Shown here piece after piece: positions 26,950-35,155 of a DNA stretch of 62,882 nt. The first letter of the stretch is position 1. The number at the start of each line of letters is the position of its first letter. Origin of the DNA: CAZPUI01 sp964415525. GTDB taxonomy: Bacteria; Acidobacteriota; Holophagae; Holophagales; Holophagaceae. The DNA lies in contig CAYQAS010000010.1 of assembly GCA_964415525.1 (NCBI GenBank), positions 1 to 62,882 of the forward strand, written 5' to 3'. Under the pieces are notes generated by a model that did no database searches, was not told where the DNA came from, and was given only the letters and a program-made list of their open reading frames with translations. A program made the translations under genes and the position numbers.

Positions 26950-28926
26950 ATGGACGATCACCCTCCACTCTCCGCCCTCATCCCGGGATTGACCGAACTC
27001 CATCGACTCACCCGCGGAGCTCCAACCCTCACCGTGGCCCTGCTGGATGGCCCCGTGGATGTGTCCCATCCCTGTTTCCACGGGGCCCATCTGGAGGTCG
27101 CGAGTCACCTGATCGCGGAGGCTCCGGGGGACGACCCGGCCACCCGGCATGGAACGCACATCGCCAGCCTGCTGTTCGGCCAGTCCGGCAGCCCCATCCA
27201 AGGCATTGCTCCAGGCTGCCGGGGGCTGATCATCCCGATCTACAGCCCAAGCGCTGCGGGCGGCATCACGTGCTCCCAGCTGGATCTGGCGAGGGCCATC
27301 CACACGGCCCTGGAACGGGGCGCCCACGTCATCAACATCAGCGGGGGTGAATTCTCCGCGGACGGCACTTCGGATCCCCTGCTCGAACAGGCCCTGGAGG
27401 CCTGCGATGCGGCTGGCGTCCTGGTGGTGGCGGCGGCGGGCAACCATGGTTGTGCCTGCCTACAGGTACCCGCGGCCCGGCCCCAGGGCCTGGCGGTGGG
27501 AGCGCTCGATGCCCATGGTGCGCCGATGGCCTTCAGCAACTGGGGCGACGCCTATCGTTCCCATGGGCTGATGGCCCTGGGCGAGGACTTGCCCGGAGCC
27601 GTCCCAGGCGGCGGCGTGGCCCTCAAATCGGGCACCAGCTTCGCCACGCCCGTGGTCGCTGGGACGGCCGCCCTGCTCCTGAGTCTGCTGCTCCAGCGAG
27701 AGGGCAAGGTCGATGCCTCCCGGGTACGCCAAGCCATGCTGGATTCAGCGCTGCCCTGCGATGCCACCACCCACGGCGACTGTGCTCGACGCCTGAAGGG
27801 GGTGCTCCACCTGCCCGGGGCCTTGGCCCTGCTGCGGGCCTCCGTGACGCCTTCATCTCTGCCCGATTCCCCCGTCACCCTCACATCCCGTGATCAGGCC
27901 GCTTCCGGCCCACGGTCCACCCTTTCTCCCACCCCTCCCTCCGCGAGGCCTGCCATGACCCACACCTTTTCCACCCCCGAAACGTCCGAACCGACCCTCG
28001 GCCCGGACCCGACGCTCCAGGCAGGCATCCAGGCCGCCGGCTTCGCCCCCTCGCGCACCGAGGTGACGGCCTCCGAGTGCCAGACCTGCGCCGGCGGAAG
28101 CCCCCAGGTCCGCACCAGCCACGGTCCTTCCTCTTCCGGCCTGGTGTATGCCCTTGGCCAGATCGGGTTTGACTTCGGCACCGAGGCCCGTCGGGACGCG
28201 TTCCTGCAGCTCTCAGGAACCAATGTGCTGGCGCCGGAAGCCCTCCTCGCCTACCTGGAAAAAGATCCCTCTTCGGCGGCCCACCTCACGTGGACGCTGA
28301 TGCTGGATGCCACTGTGGTCTATGCCATCGAGCCCCAGGGCCCCTTCGCCAGCGCCACCTATGATCGCCTTCGGGAGTTCCTGAACAGCCAGAGCCAGGA
28401 AGGGGTCGAAATCGTGTCCATTCCCGGCGTCCTGCGGGGCACCACCACCCTGGCGAGCGGCCAGCGGGTGCCCCTGCTCGTGCCCGATGCCCGGGGCATG
28501 TTCAGCTGGACCAAGGAAACCCTGGTGCGGTCCGTCATGGGGCTGGCTTCGGCGAATGGGAAAGAGACGGAAGCCTATCTGCAGACCATGGACGGCATCC
28601 AGAACTTCCTGGAACGCATCTACTACGAGATCCGGAACCTGGGCCTCTCGCCCCAGGAACGCGCCATCAACTTCGCCGCCACCAACGCGTTCCAGCTGGA
28701 ATTCGTCTACCAGGACGCCATCAAGGCGGAGCTGAAGCTGGACAGCATCGAAGTGGAGCGCAGCCCGATCTGCCGTCCCGGCTCCGAGTGCTGGGATGTG
28801 AAGCTGGTGTTCTTCAATCCGGCCCGCCGCATGGAGCAGGCACGGCGTGTCTACCGGTTCACGGTGGACGTGAGCGACGTCATCCCCGTCACCGTCGGAA
28901 AGGTGCGTCACTGGGACATCTACTGA
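26950..28926 (+). CDS. PatA/PatG-like subtilase with cyanobactin-type C-terminal domain
   Basis: 658 residues from the ATG at 26950 (AGGAA upstream). Residues 20-295 are a subtilase: catalytic Asp33 (VALLDGPVD), His67 (RHGTHIASLLFG), oxyanion Asn165 and Ser230 (SGTSFATPVVAG). The local sequence GIAPGCRGLIIPI is characteristic of the cyanobactin proteases PatA/PatG. A Pro/Ser/Thr linker (300-370) leads to a Cys pair (SECQTC, 376-380) and the cyanobactin domain of unknown function (about 398-658): VYALGQIGFDFGTEARRD, ICRPGSECWDVKL, FTVDVSDVIPVTVG. There is no signal peptide. It should cut or cyclise a modified precursor peptide; the Cys-rich peptide next door is the candidate. Confidence 0.92.
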   Translation: MDDHPPLSALIPGLTELHRLTRGAPTLTVALLDGPVDVSHPCFHGAHLEVASHLIAEAPGDDPATRHGTHIASLLFGQSGSPIQGIAPGCRGLIIPIYSPSAAGGITCSQLDLARAIHTALERGAHVINISGGEFSADGTSDPLLEQALEACDAAGVLVVAAAGNHGCACLQVPAARPQGLAVGALDAHGAPMAFSNWGDAYRSHGLMALGEDLPGAVPGGGVALKSGTSFATPVVAGTAALLLSLLLQREGKVDASRVRQAMLDSALPCDATTHGDCARRLKGVLHLPGALALLRASVTPSSLPDSPVTLTSRDQAASGPRSTLSPTPPSARPAMTHTFSTPETSEPTLGPDPTLQAGIQAAGFAPSRTEVTASECQTCAGGSPQVRTSHGPSSSGLVYALGQIGFDFGTEARRDAFLQLSGTNVLAPEALLAYLEKDPSSAAHLTWTLMLDATVVYAIEPQGPFASATYDRLREFLNSQSQEGVEIVSIPGVLRGTTTLASGQRVPLLVPDARGMFSWTKETLVRSVMGLASANGKETEAYLQTMDGIQNFLERIYYEIRNLGLSPQERAINFAATNAFQLEFVYQDAIKAELKLDSIEVERSPICRPGSECWDVKLVFFNPARRMEQARRVYRFTVDVSDVIPVTVGKVRHWDIY

Positions 28927-29111
28927 CCCCGTTTCAAGCCGATTGACGCAGGCCGCCCGAGGGTCCGCCTCAGGTCGGATCGACACGGGTGATGGAGCGC
29001 CGAGATCGCTTTGGAGGCAGCCGGGCCGATGCCCCTGCCCCCAGACCTTGGTGTGCCTGCGACCTCCCTCCACCCAGGCATTTGTGCCTGCTTTTCTCAC
29101 AAGGAGCCCCC

Positions 29112-29411
29112 ATGAGACAGCCGATCCTGGCCAGTCCCATCTACCGCAACCCCCTGTTCCTGCCCACCGCCCCCGCGCAGCAGGTGAACGCCAGCGAGTG
29201 TGTCAGCGTTTCCGTCCGTGACGGAAAGGTCTGCCTCGACCTCCCCGTGGTTGGCAGCATCTGCCTGCCGATCCCGATTCCCGTGCCTTCGGGAACGGCA
29301 GCCCAGGCCTGCATCGACGTCTGCACCCACATGGGCATCCCCACCGGCGCCTGCGTCAACGTGTCGGTACTCGGGCAGAAAGTCGCCCAGCAGTGCTTCG
29401 GCTGGTGCTGA
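29112..29411 (+). CDS. candidate precursor peptide, 99 aa with 8 Cys
   Basis: Starts at the ATG behind a perfect AAGGAG (29101-29106), between the subtilase and the desulfurase fusion. Residues 1-29 have no Cys and could be a leader. Residues 30-99 hold eight Cys (30, 41, 51, 67, 71, 81, 95, 99) and are rich in Val, Ile, Pro and Gly, ending CFGWC. The segment ACIDVCTHMG is faintly like cyanobactin cores such as VCISVCAYDG, but there is no PatE leader motif. No known family was recognised. Size, position and composition fit a substrate of the flanking enzymes; a small structural or metal-binding protein is the alternative. Confidence 0.75.
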   Translation: MRQPILASPIYRNPLFLPTAPAQQVNASECVSVSVRDGKVCLDLPVVGSICLPIPIPVPSGTAAQACIDVCTHMGIPTGACVNVSVLGQKVAQQCFGWC

Positions 29412-29442
29412 GCCGCGAGACGAATTGACACAAGCCCCCTGA

Positions 29443-29471
29443 TCGCGAGGGAATCCCCGATTCCCTCGCGA
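29443..29471 (+). other. 13-bp perfect stem-loop between precursor and desulfurase genes
   Basis: Arms 29443-29455 and 29459-29471 (TCGCGAGGGAATC and its complement), loop CCC. No T-run follows, so it is not a standard terminator. It lies 31 nt after the peptide stop and 26 nt before the ATG at 29497. Such hairpins can stop 3' decay or cause partial termination so that a substrate peptide is made in excess over its enzymes. Confidence 0.7.
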
Positions 29472-29496
29472 GGGTCATCCTCCGAAGGGATGTTTC

Positions 29497-31434
29497 ATGT
29501 CCGACCGCCCGCACTTTATCGACCTGGACCATGCGGCCACCACCCGCCTGGACCCCGGTGTGCTGGAGGCCATGCTGCCCCACCTGCAGGGCGTGTGCTG
29601 CAACCCTTCCAGTGCCCACGGACCGGGGCAGACGGCCCGGGACGCCGTGGAATCGGCGCGCACACGGCTGGCGGCGTGCCTGGGAGCCCGGGCCCAGGAT
29701 CTGGTGTTCACCAGCGGCGGCACCGAGAGCGACAATCTGGCGATCCGCGGCGTGGTCCTCGCCCAGCGGTCCGCGCGCTGCCACGTCATCACCTCCGCCA
29801 TCGAGCATCCGGCTGTGGCCCAGACCTGCGCCCAGCTCGAACAGGAGGGGCACTGCCGGGTGACCTACCTTCCGGTGGACCGCTTCGGAAGCGTGGATCT
29901 GGAGGACCTGCGCAAGGCCCTCACGCCCCACACCTGCCTCGTCTCCATCATGGCGGCCAACAACGAGGTGGGGACGCTGCAGCCTCTGGAGGCCCTGAGC
30001 CGCCTGACCCGCGCCCGGGGCATCCTCTTCCACACGGATGCCGTGCAGGCCGGGGGAGCGATCCCCCTGGATGTCGATCGCCTCGGGGTGGATCTGCTGT
30101 CGCTCTCCGCCCACAAGTTCCATGGCCCCAAGGGCGTGGGCCTGCTCTACGTCCGTCCCGGCACGGCCCTGCTGCCCCAGATTACGGGAGGCGGCCAGGA
30201 AAGCGGCCTGCGAGGCGGCACGGAAAACGTGCCCGGCATCGTGGGCATGGCCGAGGCCCTGGTGCGGGCCACGAAGGCGGGTGCGCCTCGGCGGAACCGC
30301 ATGGAAGGCCTACGGGATCGGCTGATCCGCGGCGTTCTGGAAAACGTCCCTGAAGCTCGCCTCACGGGCGATCCGGTCCACCGTTTGCCGGGGCATGCCA
30401 GCTTCGTGGTGGAGGGTTTGCGCGGCCAGGACATGGTGCAGGCACTGGATCGGCTGGGCATCGCCGCCAGCCGGGGTTCCGCCTGCTCCTCCTGCCGGAA
30501 TGCCCCGTCCGCCGTCCTGCAGGCCATGGGCTATCTCGAATCCGCGGCCATGGGCGCCCTGCGCCTGAGCCTCGGACAGGAGACCACCGAGGCCGAGATC
30601 GACCTCGTCCTCGCACGCCTCCCGGAGGCCTTCCGTGCGCTGAGCCGCCAGGGCATCCAGGCGAGCGAATCCCGCACCGCCACCCCAGAAATCCCACCCG
30701 AGAAGGTCTTTGCCCTGGGCACGCTCGGACTGGATTTCGTCTCCGAAAGCCGCCGCGCCAACATCCTGAGCCAGATCCCCCGTGGCCATTCCGAGGTGCG
30801 GGACCTACTGAAGCACCTCCAGGCCCACCCTCAGACCGCCGAAGGGCTGGTGTGGCTCCTCAAGGTGGACGAGGTGCCGCTCTATGCGATTCGCCCCGAG
30901 GGCCCCTTCGCCGCCGAGACCTACCAGCGACTGCACACGCTGCTGAGTCGGCAGGCACGCGGCCACACGGTCCCCGTGGCCCTGCCTGGAACCGTGCATG
31001 GACACACCGTGCTTCGGGATGGCCAGCGGCTGCCCTGTGTCGTTCCCGACGCCCGTGGGCTGCACGCCATGGAGGCCCCTCGGAAGGCCGCAGCCGGGCG
31101 GAATCTGGTGGCCCGCTTGACCGCCGAGCTGCGCAATCCAGGCCGCCTGCCCGGCGATCGCGCCCGCAACTTCGCCGCCATGCAGGCGGTAGTGTGGGGT
31201 CAGGTCCTGGAGGATGCCGCGAAGCGGGGGCTCGTGCTGGGAGACATGACGGTGCATCCCAGCCCCTTCTGCCGCCCCGGTTCCGACTGCTGGGAGGTGA
31301 AGCTGCGGTTCTTCCACCCCCGTCGGCGGCTCCAGCAGGCCTGCCGGGTGTACCGATGGGAAGTGGACGTCAGCGAGCCCCTGCCCGTGCGCCTCGGCGG
31401 ACTGCGGCAGTGGGATGTCTCGAATCTGGATTGA
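29497..31434 (+). CDS. cysteine desulfurase fused to a PatG-type cyanobactin domain
   Basis: 645 residues. Residues 1-385 are a class V PLP enzyme of the NifS/IscS type: GGTESDN (74-80), His104 (AIEHP), Asp181/Gln184 (TDAVQ), PLP Lys207 (SAHKFHGPKG), Arg/Gly loop GLRGGTENVPGI, and catalytic loop GSACSSCRNAP with Cys330 and an extra Cys333. After a short linker, residues about 403-645 are homologous to the subtilase C-terminus (VFALGTLGLDF, YAIRPEGPFAAETYQRL, FCRPGSDCWEVKLRFF, WEVDVSEPLPVRLG). The enzyme would release sulfur from Cys as a persulfide, perhaps to modify the peptide or act on its Cys. I know no described protein with this pairing. Confidence 0.92.
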   Translation: MSDRPHFIDLDHAATTRLDPGVLEAMLPHLQGVCCNPSSAHGPGQTARDAVESARTRLAACLGARAQDLVFTSGGTESDNLAIRGVVLAQRSARCHVITSAIEHPAVAQTCAQLEQEGHCRVTYLPVDRFGSVDLEDLRKALTPHTCLVSIMAANNEVGTLQPLEALSRLTRARGILFHTDAVQAGGAIPLDVDRLGVDLLSLSAHKFHGPKGVGLLYVRPGTALLPQITGGGQESGLRGGTENVPGIVGMAEALVRATKAGAPRRNRMEGLRDRLIRGVLENVPEARLTGDPVHRLPGHASFVVEGLRGQDMVQALDRLGIAASRGSACSSCRNAPSAVLQAMGYLESAAMGALRLSLGQETTEAEIDLVLARLPEAFRALSRQGIQASESRTATPEIPPEKVFALGTLGLDFVSESRRANILSQIPRGHSEVRDLLKHLQAHPQTAEGLVWLLKVDEVPLYAIRPEGPFAAETYQRLHTLLSRQARGHTVPVALPGTVHGHTVLRDGQRLPCVVPDARGLHAMEAPRKAAAGRNLVARLTAELRNPGRLPGDRARNFAAMQAVVWGQVLEDAAKRGLVLGDMTVHPSPFCRPGSDCWEVKLRFFHPRRRLQQACRVYRWEVDVSEPLPVRLGGLRQWDVSNLD

Positions 31435-31488
31435 GAGCCACCCGTTGAGCCAGTCGACCGGACACCGTCAAACCGCGGCAACGGTCGT

Positions 31489-31520
31489 GGCCGCGCCCCC
31501 TGAAACGGGAAGGCGCGGCC
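31489..31520. terminator. GC-rich hairpin between convergent genes
   Basis: GGCCGCGCC (31489-31497) pairs with GGCGCGGCC (31512-31520), with a possible inner CCC/GGG extension. It lies between the ends of the desulfurase fusion and ilvA and could stop transcription from both sides. There is no clear T-tract. Confidence 0.55.
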
Positions 31521-31536
31521 CATTCGCGATCAGTCG

Positions 31537-33072
31537 TCAAGCCAGCGCCGCCGCTGGCGAGCCCCCCGCGAGGAACAGCCGGTAGGCGGGATTCTCGCCC
31601 TCCTCGACGTATTCGTAGCCCAGCCCATCCAGAAACCCCTGGAAGGCCTCGCCCTCGGCCTCTGGCACCTGGAAGGCGCACAGGACACGCCCGAAGTCGG
31701 CGCCGTGGTAGCGGTAGTGGAAGAGGCTGACGTTCCAGGTGCGGCCCATGGCGGCGAGAAATTCCCGCAGGGCACCGGGCCGCTCGGGGAAGGCGAAGCG
31801 CACGAGGCGCTCCGGACCGGCGGGGGCGCGGCTTCCGGCGAGATGGCGCAGGTGCAGCTTGGCCAGCTCGTTGCCGCTGAGATCCAGAGCCTCAAGCCCT
31901 GCGGCATGGAACTGCGCCAAGAGCGCCTCCCGCTCCTGGCGACTGACCACCTGGAGTCCCACGAAGATGTGCGCAGCCTTCGGATCGCCATAGCGGTAGT
32001 TGAACTCCGTGACGGCGCGGGGTCCGATGAGGTCCACGAAGGCGCGGAAGCTGCCGGGACGCTCCGGGATGGTGACGGCGAAGGCCGCCTCCCGCTGCTC
32101 GCCCAGCTCCGTGCGCTCGGCGATGAAACGCAGGCGATCGAAGTTCGTATTGGCGCCCGAGAGGATCGCCGCGACGCGCTGTCCCGCTTGCCCTTCCCGC
32201 TCCACCCAGGCCTTGAGCCCCGCCACGGCAAGGGCGCCGCTCGGCTCCAGGATGCTGCGGGTCTCCTGGAACACATCCTTGATGGCGGCACAGGTCTCGT
32301 CCGTGTCCACGGTGAGGATCTCGTCCACGAGCGACCGGCAGAGCCCGAAGGTGAGCTCCCCCACCTGCTTCACGGCGACACCATCTGCGAAGAGACCCAC
32401 GCGGTCGAGCTTCACGCGGTATCCCGCCGCCAGGCTGCGCCGCATGGCGTCGGCATCCACGGGCTCCACTCCGATGATGCGGATCTTGGGCTGCAGGCGC
32501 TTCAGGTAGGCCGCCACCCCGGCGATGAGGCCTCCGCCGCCCACGGGGACGAACACCGCGTCGAGACCCGCGGGGCACTGGCGCAGCAGCTCCATGCCGA
32601 TGGTGCCCTGCCCGGCGATGACATCTGGATCGTCGTAGGGATGGACGAAGGTGAGGCCCTCCGCCTTCGCCCGGGCGAGGGCATGGGCGCAGGCCTCGTC
32701 GAAGGCGTCCCCCACCAGCTCCACTTCGGCCCCGTGGCTGGCCACCGCATCCACCTTGATCTTTGGCGTCGTGCGGGGCATCACGATGACGGCGCGGCAG
32801 CCCAGCGTCTTCGCGCCGAGGGCGACACCCTGGGCGTGGTTGCCCGCAGAAGCCGCAATGACGCCCTTCGCCAGCACTTCGGCGGGCAGGCGCACCATGC
32901 GGTTGTAGGCCCCCCGCAGCTTGAACGAGAAGACCGGCTGCAGGTCCTCCCGCTTCAACAGCACCTCCACCCCGAGGCGGCGGCTCAGCTGGGGCGCCGG
33001 CTCCAGGGGGGATTCGATGGCCACGTCGTAGACGCGGGCAGTGAGGATGCGTTCGAGCAGGTCAGGGATCAT
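31537..33072 (-). CDS. ilvA: biosynthetic threonine ammonia-lyase
   Basis: 511 residues. PLP fold type II with PLP Lys in FSFKLRGAYNR (about residue 51), ASAGNHAQGVA, and the glycine loop PVGGGGLIAG. Two C-terminal ACT-like regulatory repeats (about 325-415 and 420-505; ERPGSFRAFVDLIG and ERPGALREFLAAMG) mark the isoleucine-feedback-regulated biosynthetic form, as in E. coli IlvA. It deaminates threonine to 2-oxobutanoate, the first committed step to isoleucine. It is preceded by an attenuator with a leader peptide. Length and motifs are complete. Confidence 0.95.
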   Translation of the reverse strand: MIPDLLERILTARVYDVAIESPLEPAPQLSRRLGVEVLLKREDLQPVFSFKLRGAYNRMVRLPAEVLAKGVIAASAGNHAQGVALGAKTLGCRAVIVMPRTTPKIKVDAVASHGAEVELVGDAFDEACAHALARAKAEGLTFVHPYDDPDVIAGQGTIGMELLRQCPAGLDAVFVPVGGGGLIAGVAAYLKRLQPKIRIIGVEPVDADAMRRSLAAGYRVKLDRVGLFADGVAVKQVGELTFGLCRSLVDEILTVDTDETCAAIKDVFQETRSILEPSGALAVAGLKAWVEREGQAGQRVAAILSGANTNFDRLRFIAERTELGEQREAAFAVTIPERPGSFRAFVDLIGPRAVTEFNYRYGDPKAAHIFVGLQVVSRQEREALLAQFHAAGLEALDLSGNELAKLHLRHLAGSRAPAGPERLVRFAFPERPGALREFLAAMGRTWNVSLFHYRYHGADFGRVLCAFQVPEAEGEAFQGFLDGLGYEYVEEGENPAYRLFLAGGSPAAALA

Positions 33073-33085
33073 GGCGGCTCCAGAT

Positions 33086-33120
33086 GCAACGAGCCCCCCG
33101 GGGTGCGGGGGGCTCGTTGC
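33086..33120 (-). promoter_or_regulatory. attenuator hairpin of ilvA
   Basis: Perfect 14-bp stem (GCAACGAGCCCCCC with its complement, 33086-33099 / 33107-33120) and a 7-nt loop, directly upstream of the ilvA ribosome site (GGAG) and ATG. No long U-tract follows on the minus strand. The leader region at about 33151-33156 contains GGGGGC, which could pair with the C-run of one arm as an antiterminator. Confidence 0.7.
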
Positions 33121-33135
33121 GCGAAAAGTGACGGA

Positions 33136-33213
33136 TCAGCGTCGGCGCAGGCCCCCGGCCTCGTCGCGAATAATCGCGATGGCGAAGGCGAAGGTGAGGG
33201 CAGCGTGCGTCAT
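33136..33213 (-). CDS. 25-residue Ile-rich leader peptide of ilvA
   Basis: ORF MTHAALTFAF, then AIAII, then RDEAGGLRRR and TGA, ending 16 nt before the attenuator stem. It is too short for ordinary ORF calling. Three Ile codons lie within four positions (ATC GCG ATT ATT), followed by Arg. Ile is the pathway end product, so ribosome stalling there would alter the downstream fold. The ribosome site is weak. The placement and composition match classic amino-acid attenuation leaders. Confidence 0.7.
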   Translation of the reverse strand: MTHAALTFAFAIAIIRDEAGGLRRR

Positions 33214-33295
33214 GGGAATCGACCGTAGCATGGCCCACGGAGGGGAGGACACCCCTGTGGGTACTATGGGCCCATGTGCGGCGGCATGGAGTTCC

Positions 33296-34099
33296 TCAAG
33301 CCTCCCCGCAGCTCCGCCGCCCCAGCTCGATCAGGAACTGGAACCGCATGCGGTTGACCTTGGCGTTGAGGGGCTTCCAGAGCACGTCATCCACCATGGT
33401 CTCGATGGCGGGCAGCAACACCAGCTCCGCCTTTTCGCAGAGCAGCAGGATGGGCAGGCGGGCGGTGGCGGGGTCCATGCGCAGCCTGGCGAGAAGTTCG
33501 AGCACACCATCCTGATCCAAGTTGGTGTCCAGGATCAGCAGCCGATCGCCGGGGCGCAGGGCCTCCTCCACCGCTTCCAGGCGGTCCACCGTGCGCGGAA
33601 GATGGCCCAGCTGGCTGATCTGCGCGGGCACCGTGGAGCGGATGAGGGGCGAGCGGGTGGCGAGGAGGACGTTTTCGGGCCGTTCCGGCAGCGCCATGCC
33701 GCCTTGAGCCATCCGCAGTTCCTGGAGGTTCAGATGCAACCGCACCCGGGTGCGGAGGACCCCGTCATCCACATTCTTGGGCAGAAAGTCGTCGGCGCCC
33801 ACTTCGAGACTGCGCTCCAGGGGACTCGCCTTGAGGGCCGTGAGCATCATGATCGGGATGTGCCGCGTGCGCAGGTCTGACTTCAGCTCACCGGCGTAGG
33901 TGAAACCGTCCTTCCCAGGCATCACCACATCCATGAGGATCAGGTGGGGCAGCGCCTTCGCCTCCGTCAGATAGGCTGCCGCCTCATCCGTGTTCGCGAC
34001 CCCCACGACCTCCTTTCCCAGCGCCTCGAGGCGGATGGGCATGAGGCGGCGATGGAGGGCCAGATCCTCCACCAGCAGGATGCGGGGCGATGCGGTCAT
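33296..34099 (-). CDS. tandem-receiver response regulator without output domain
   Basis: 267 residues. The first receiver (about 5-125) is complete: VEDLAL, phospho-acceptor Asp in LILMDVVMPGKDG (about 57) and Lys in FLPKNVDD. The second (about 142-260) is receiver-like (LLILDTNLDQDG, ILLLCEKAE, VLWKPLNAK) but diverged at the acidic pair. There is no DNA-binding or GGDEF domain. It is last in a four-gene minus-strand operon, 17 nt after the K+ channel gene; it may signal by protein contact. Confidence 0.85.
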   Translation of the reverse strand: MTASPRILLVEDLALHRRLMPIRLEALGKEVVGVANTDEAAAYLTEAKALPHLILMDVVMPGKDGFTYAGELKSDLRTRHIPIMMLTALKASPLERSLEVGADDFLPKNVDDGVLRTRVRLHLNLQELRMAQGGMALPERPENVLLATRSPLIRSTVPAQISQLGHLPRTVDRLEAVEEALRPGDRLLILDTNLDQDGVLELLARLRMDPATARLPILLLCEKAELVLLPAIETMVDDVLWKPLNAKVNRMRFQFLIELGRRSCGEA

Positions 34100-34116
34100 C
34101 GAGGGTCCTTCAGGAG

Positions 34117-35154
34117 TCAGGCGGGACGGTCCCCGCGGGCCACGGCAGCCAGGGCATCCAGATTGGTCTGGCCCCCCATGGCCAGGATGACATCCCCGGG
34201 TTGGAAGACATCATCCCCTTTCGGATTGAACAGCAACTGACCATCGGGACGCTGAAGCCCCACCACCAAGGCGCCGGTGGTGTCCCGCAGGCGCACTTCC
34301 CGCATGGTGTGGCCCGCCAGGGGACTCTCGGGATGCACGAGGAGCTGCTCCAGGGCGAGTTCTAGCTGCCGGGACTGGAGCAACACGTCCACATGCTGCA
34401 CGAGGTCCGCGTTCATCAGCAGTGCCGCCATGCGCCGCCCGCCGATCTCGTAGGGGCTCACGATGTGGTCGCAGCCCGCTGCCCGCAGTTTGGATTCGAT
34501 GCCGATCTTGGCGACCCGTGCGACGACCGAAATGCCCGGCGCCATCTGCTTGGCCGTGAGGGTCACGAGCACGTTGTCGGCGTCGGTGGTGAGGGTCGTT
34601 ACCAGCCCGCGCGCCCGGCGGATCCCCGCACGCTCCAGCACCAGTTCGTCTATCGCGTTGCCGTAGACGAAGAGATCGCCTTCGAAGCGGGAATTGGTGC
34701 GGCCCTTGGTCTCGTCCTTCTCGATGATCACGAAGGGCACGCCCGCCTGCTTGAATTCCCAGGCCGCCTGAAAGCCCATCTTGCCGAAACCGCAGACGAT
34801 GAGGTGATCCTGCAGCGCATCCAGACGCTTGTTCATACGGCGCTCCCGGAGGTAGCCCTGGAGGTCGCCCTCCACGATGAGGGCCGTGAGGTTGGAGACC
34901 GCGTAGGTCGCCACGCCCAGGCCCGTGATGAGGTAGACGATGGTGAAGATCTTGGTGGCCGCGTTGACATCCCCCATCTCCCGGAAGCCCACGGTGAAGA
35001 GCGTCGTGACTGCCATGTAGAGGCTGTCCAGGGCTCCCAGGTGCGCCAGGAAGTGGTAGCCCAGGGCGCCCCCGATCGTCACCAGCGCCAGCAGGCCCAG
35101 GGCGAACCGAAGGCGCTGGGTGGGATGGTGGACGGGGCTTCGGTGCATGGACAC
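34117..35154 (-). CDS. two-helix potassium channel with TrkA-N (RCK) domain
   Basis: 345 residues. Two membrane helices (about 17-38 and 70-95) frame a pore loop TLFTVGFREMG; classic K+ channels have TVGYG, and the TVGF-type variant occurs in some bacterial channels. The TrkA-N domain follows (about 115-230), beginning HLIVCGFGKMG (NAD-binding GxGxxG) with Glu in VIIEKD, then TrkA-C (about 255-340). GTG start one nt after the upstream stop; an ATG two codons in is possible. It likely gates K+ flux by nucleotide binding. Confidence 0.88.
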   Translation of the reverse strand: MSMHRSPVHHPTQRLRFALGLLALVTIGGALGYHFLAHLGALDSLYMAVTTLFTVGFREMGDVNAATKIFTIVYLITGLGVATYAVSNLTALIVEGDLQGYLRERRMNKRLDALQDHLIVCGFGKMGFQAAWEFKQAGVPFVIIEKDETKGRTNSRFEGDLFVYGNAIDELVLERAGIRRARGLVTTLTTDADNVLVTLTAKQMAPGISVVARVAKIGIESKLRAAGCDHIVSPYEIGGRRMAALLMNADLVQHVDVLLQSRQLELALEQLLVHPESPLAGHTMREVRLRDTTGALVVGLQRPDGQLLFNPKGDDVFQPGDVILAMGGQTNLDALAAVARGDRPA

Positions 35155-35155
35155 C

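Noticed and set aside
28942..29430. Similar TTGAC(G/A)CA(G/A)GCC stretches after the subtilase and precursor genes, looking like -35 boxes
   Set aside because: No -10 box at suitable spacing for either; kept only as a weak repeat.
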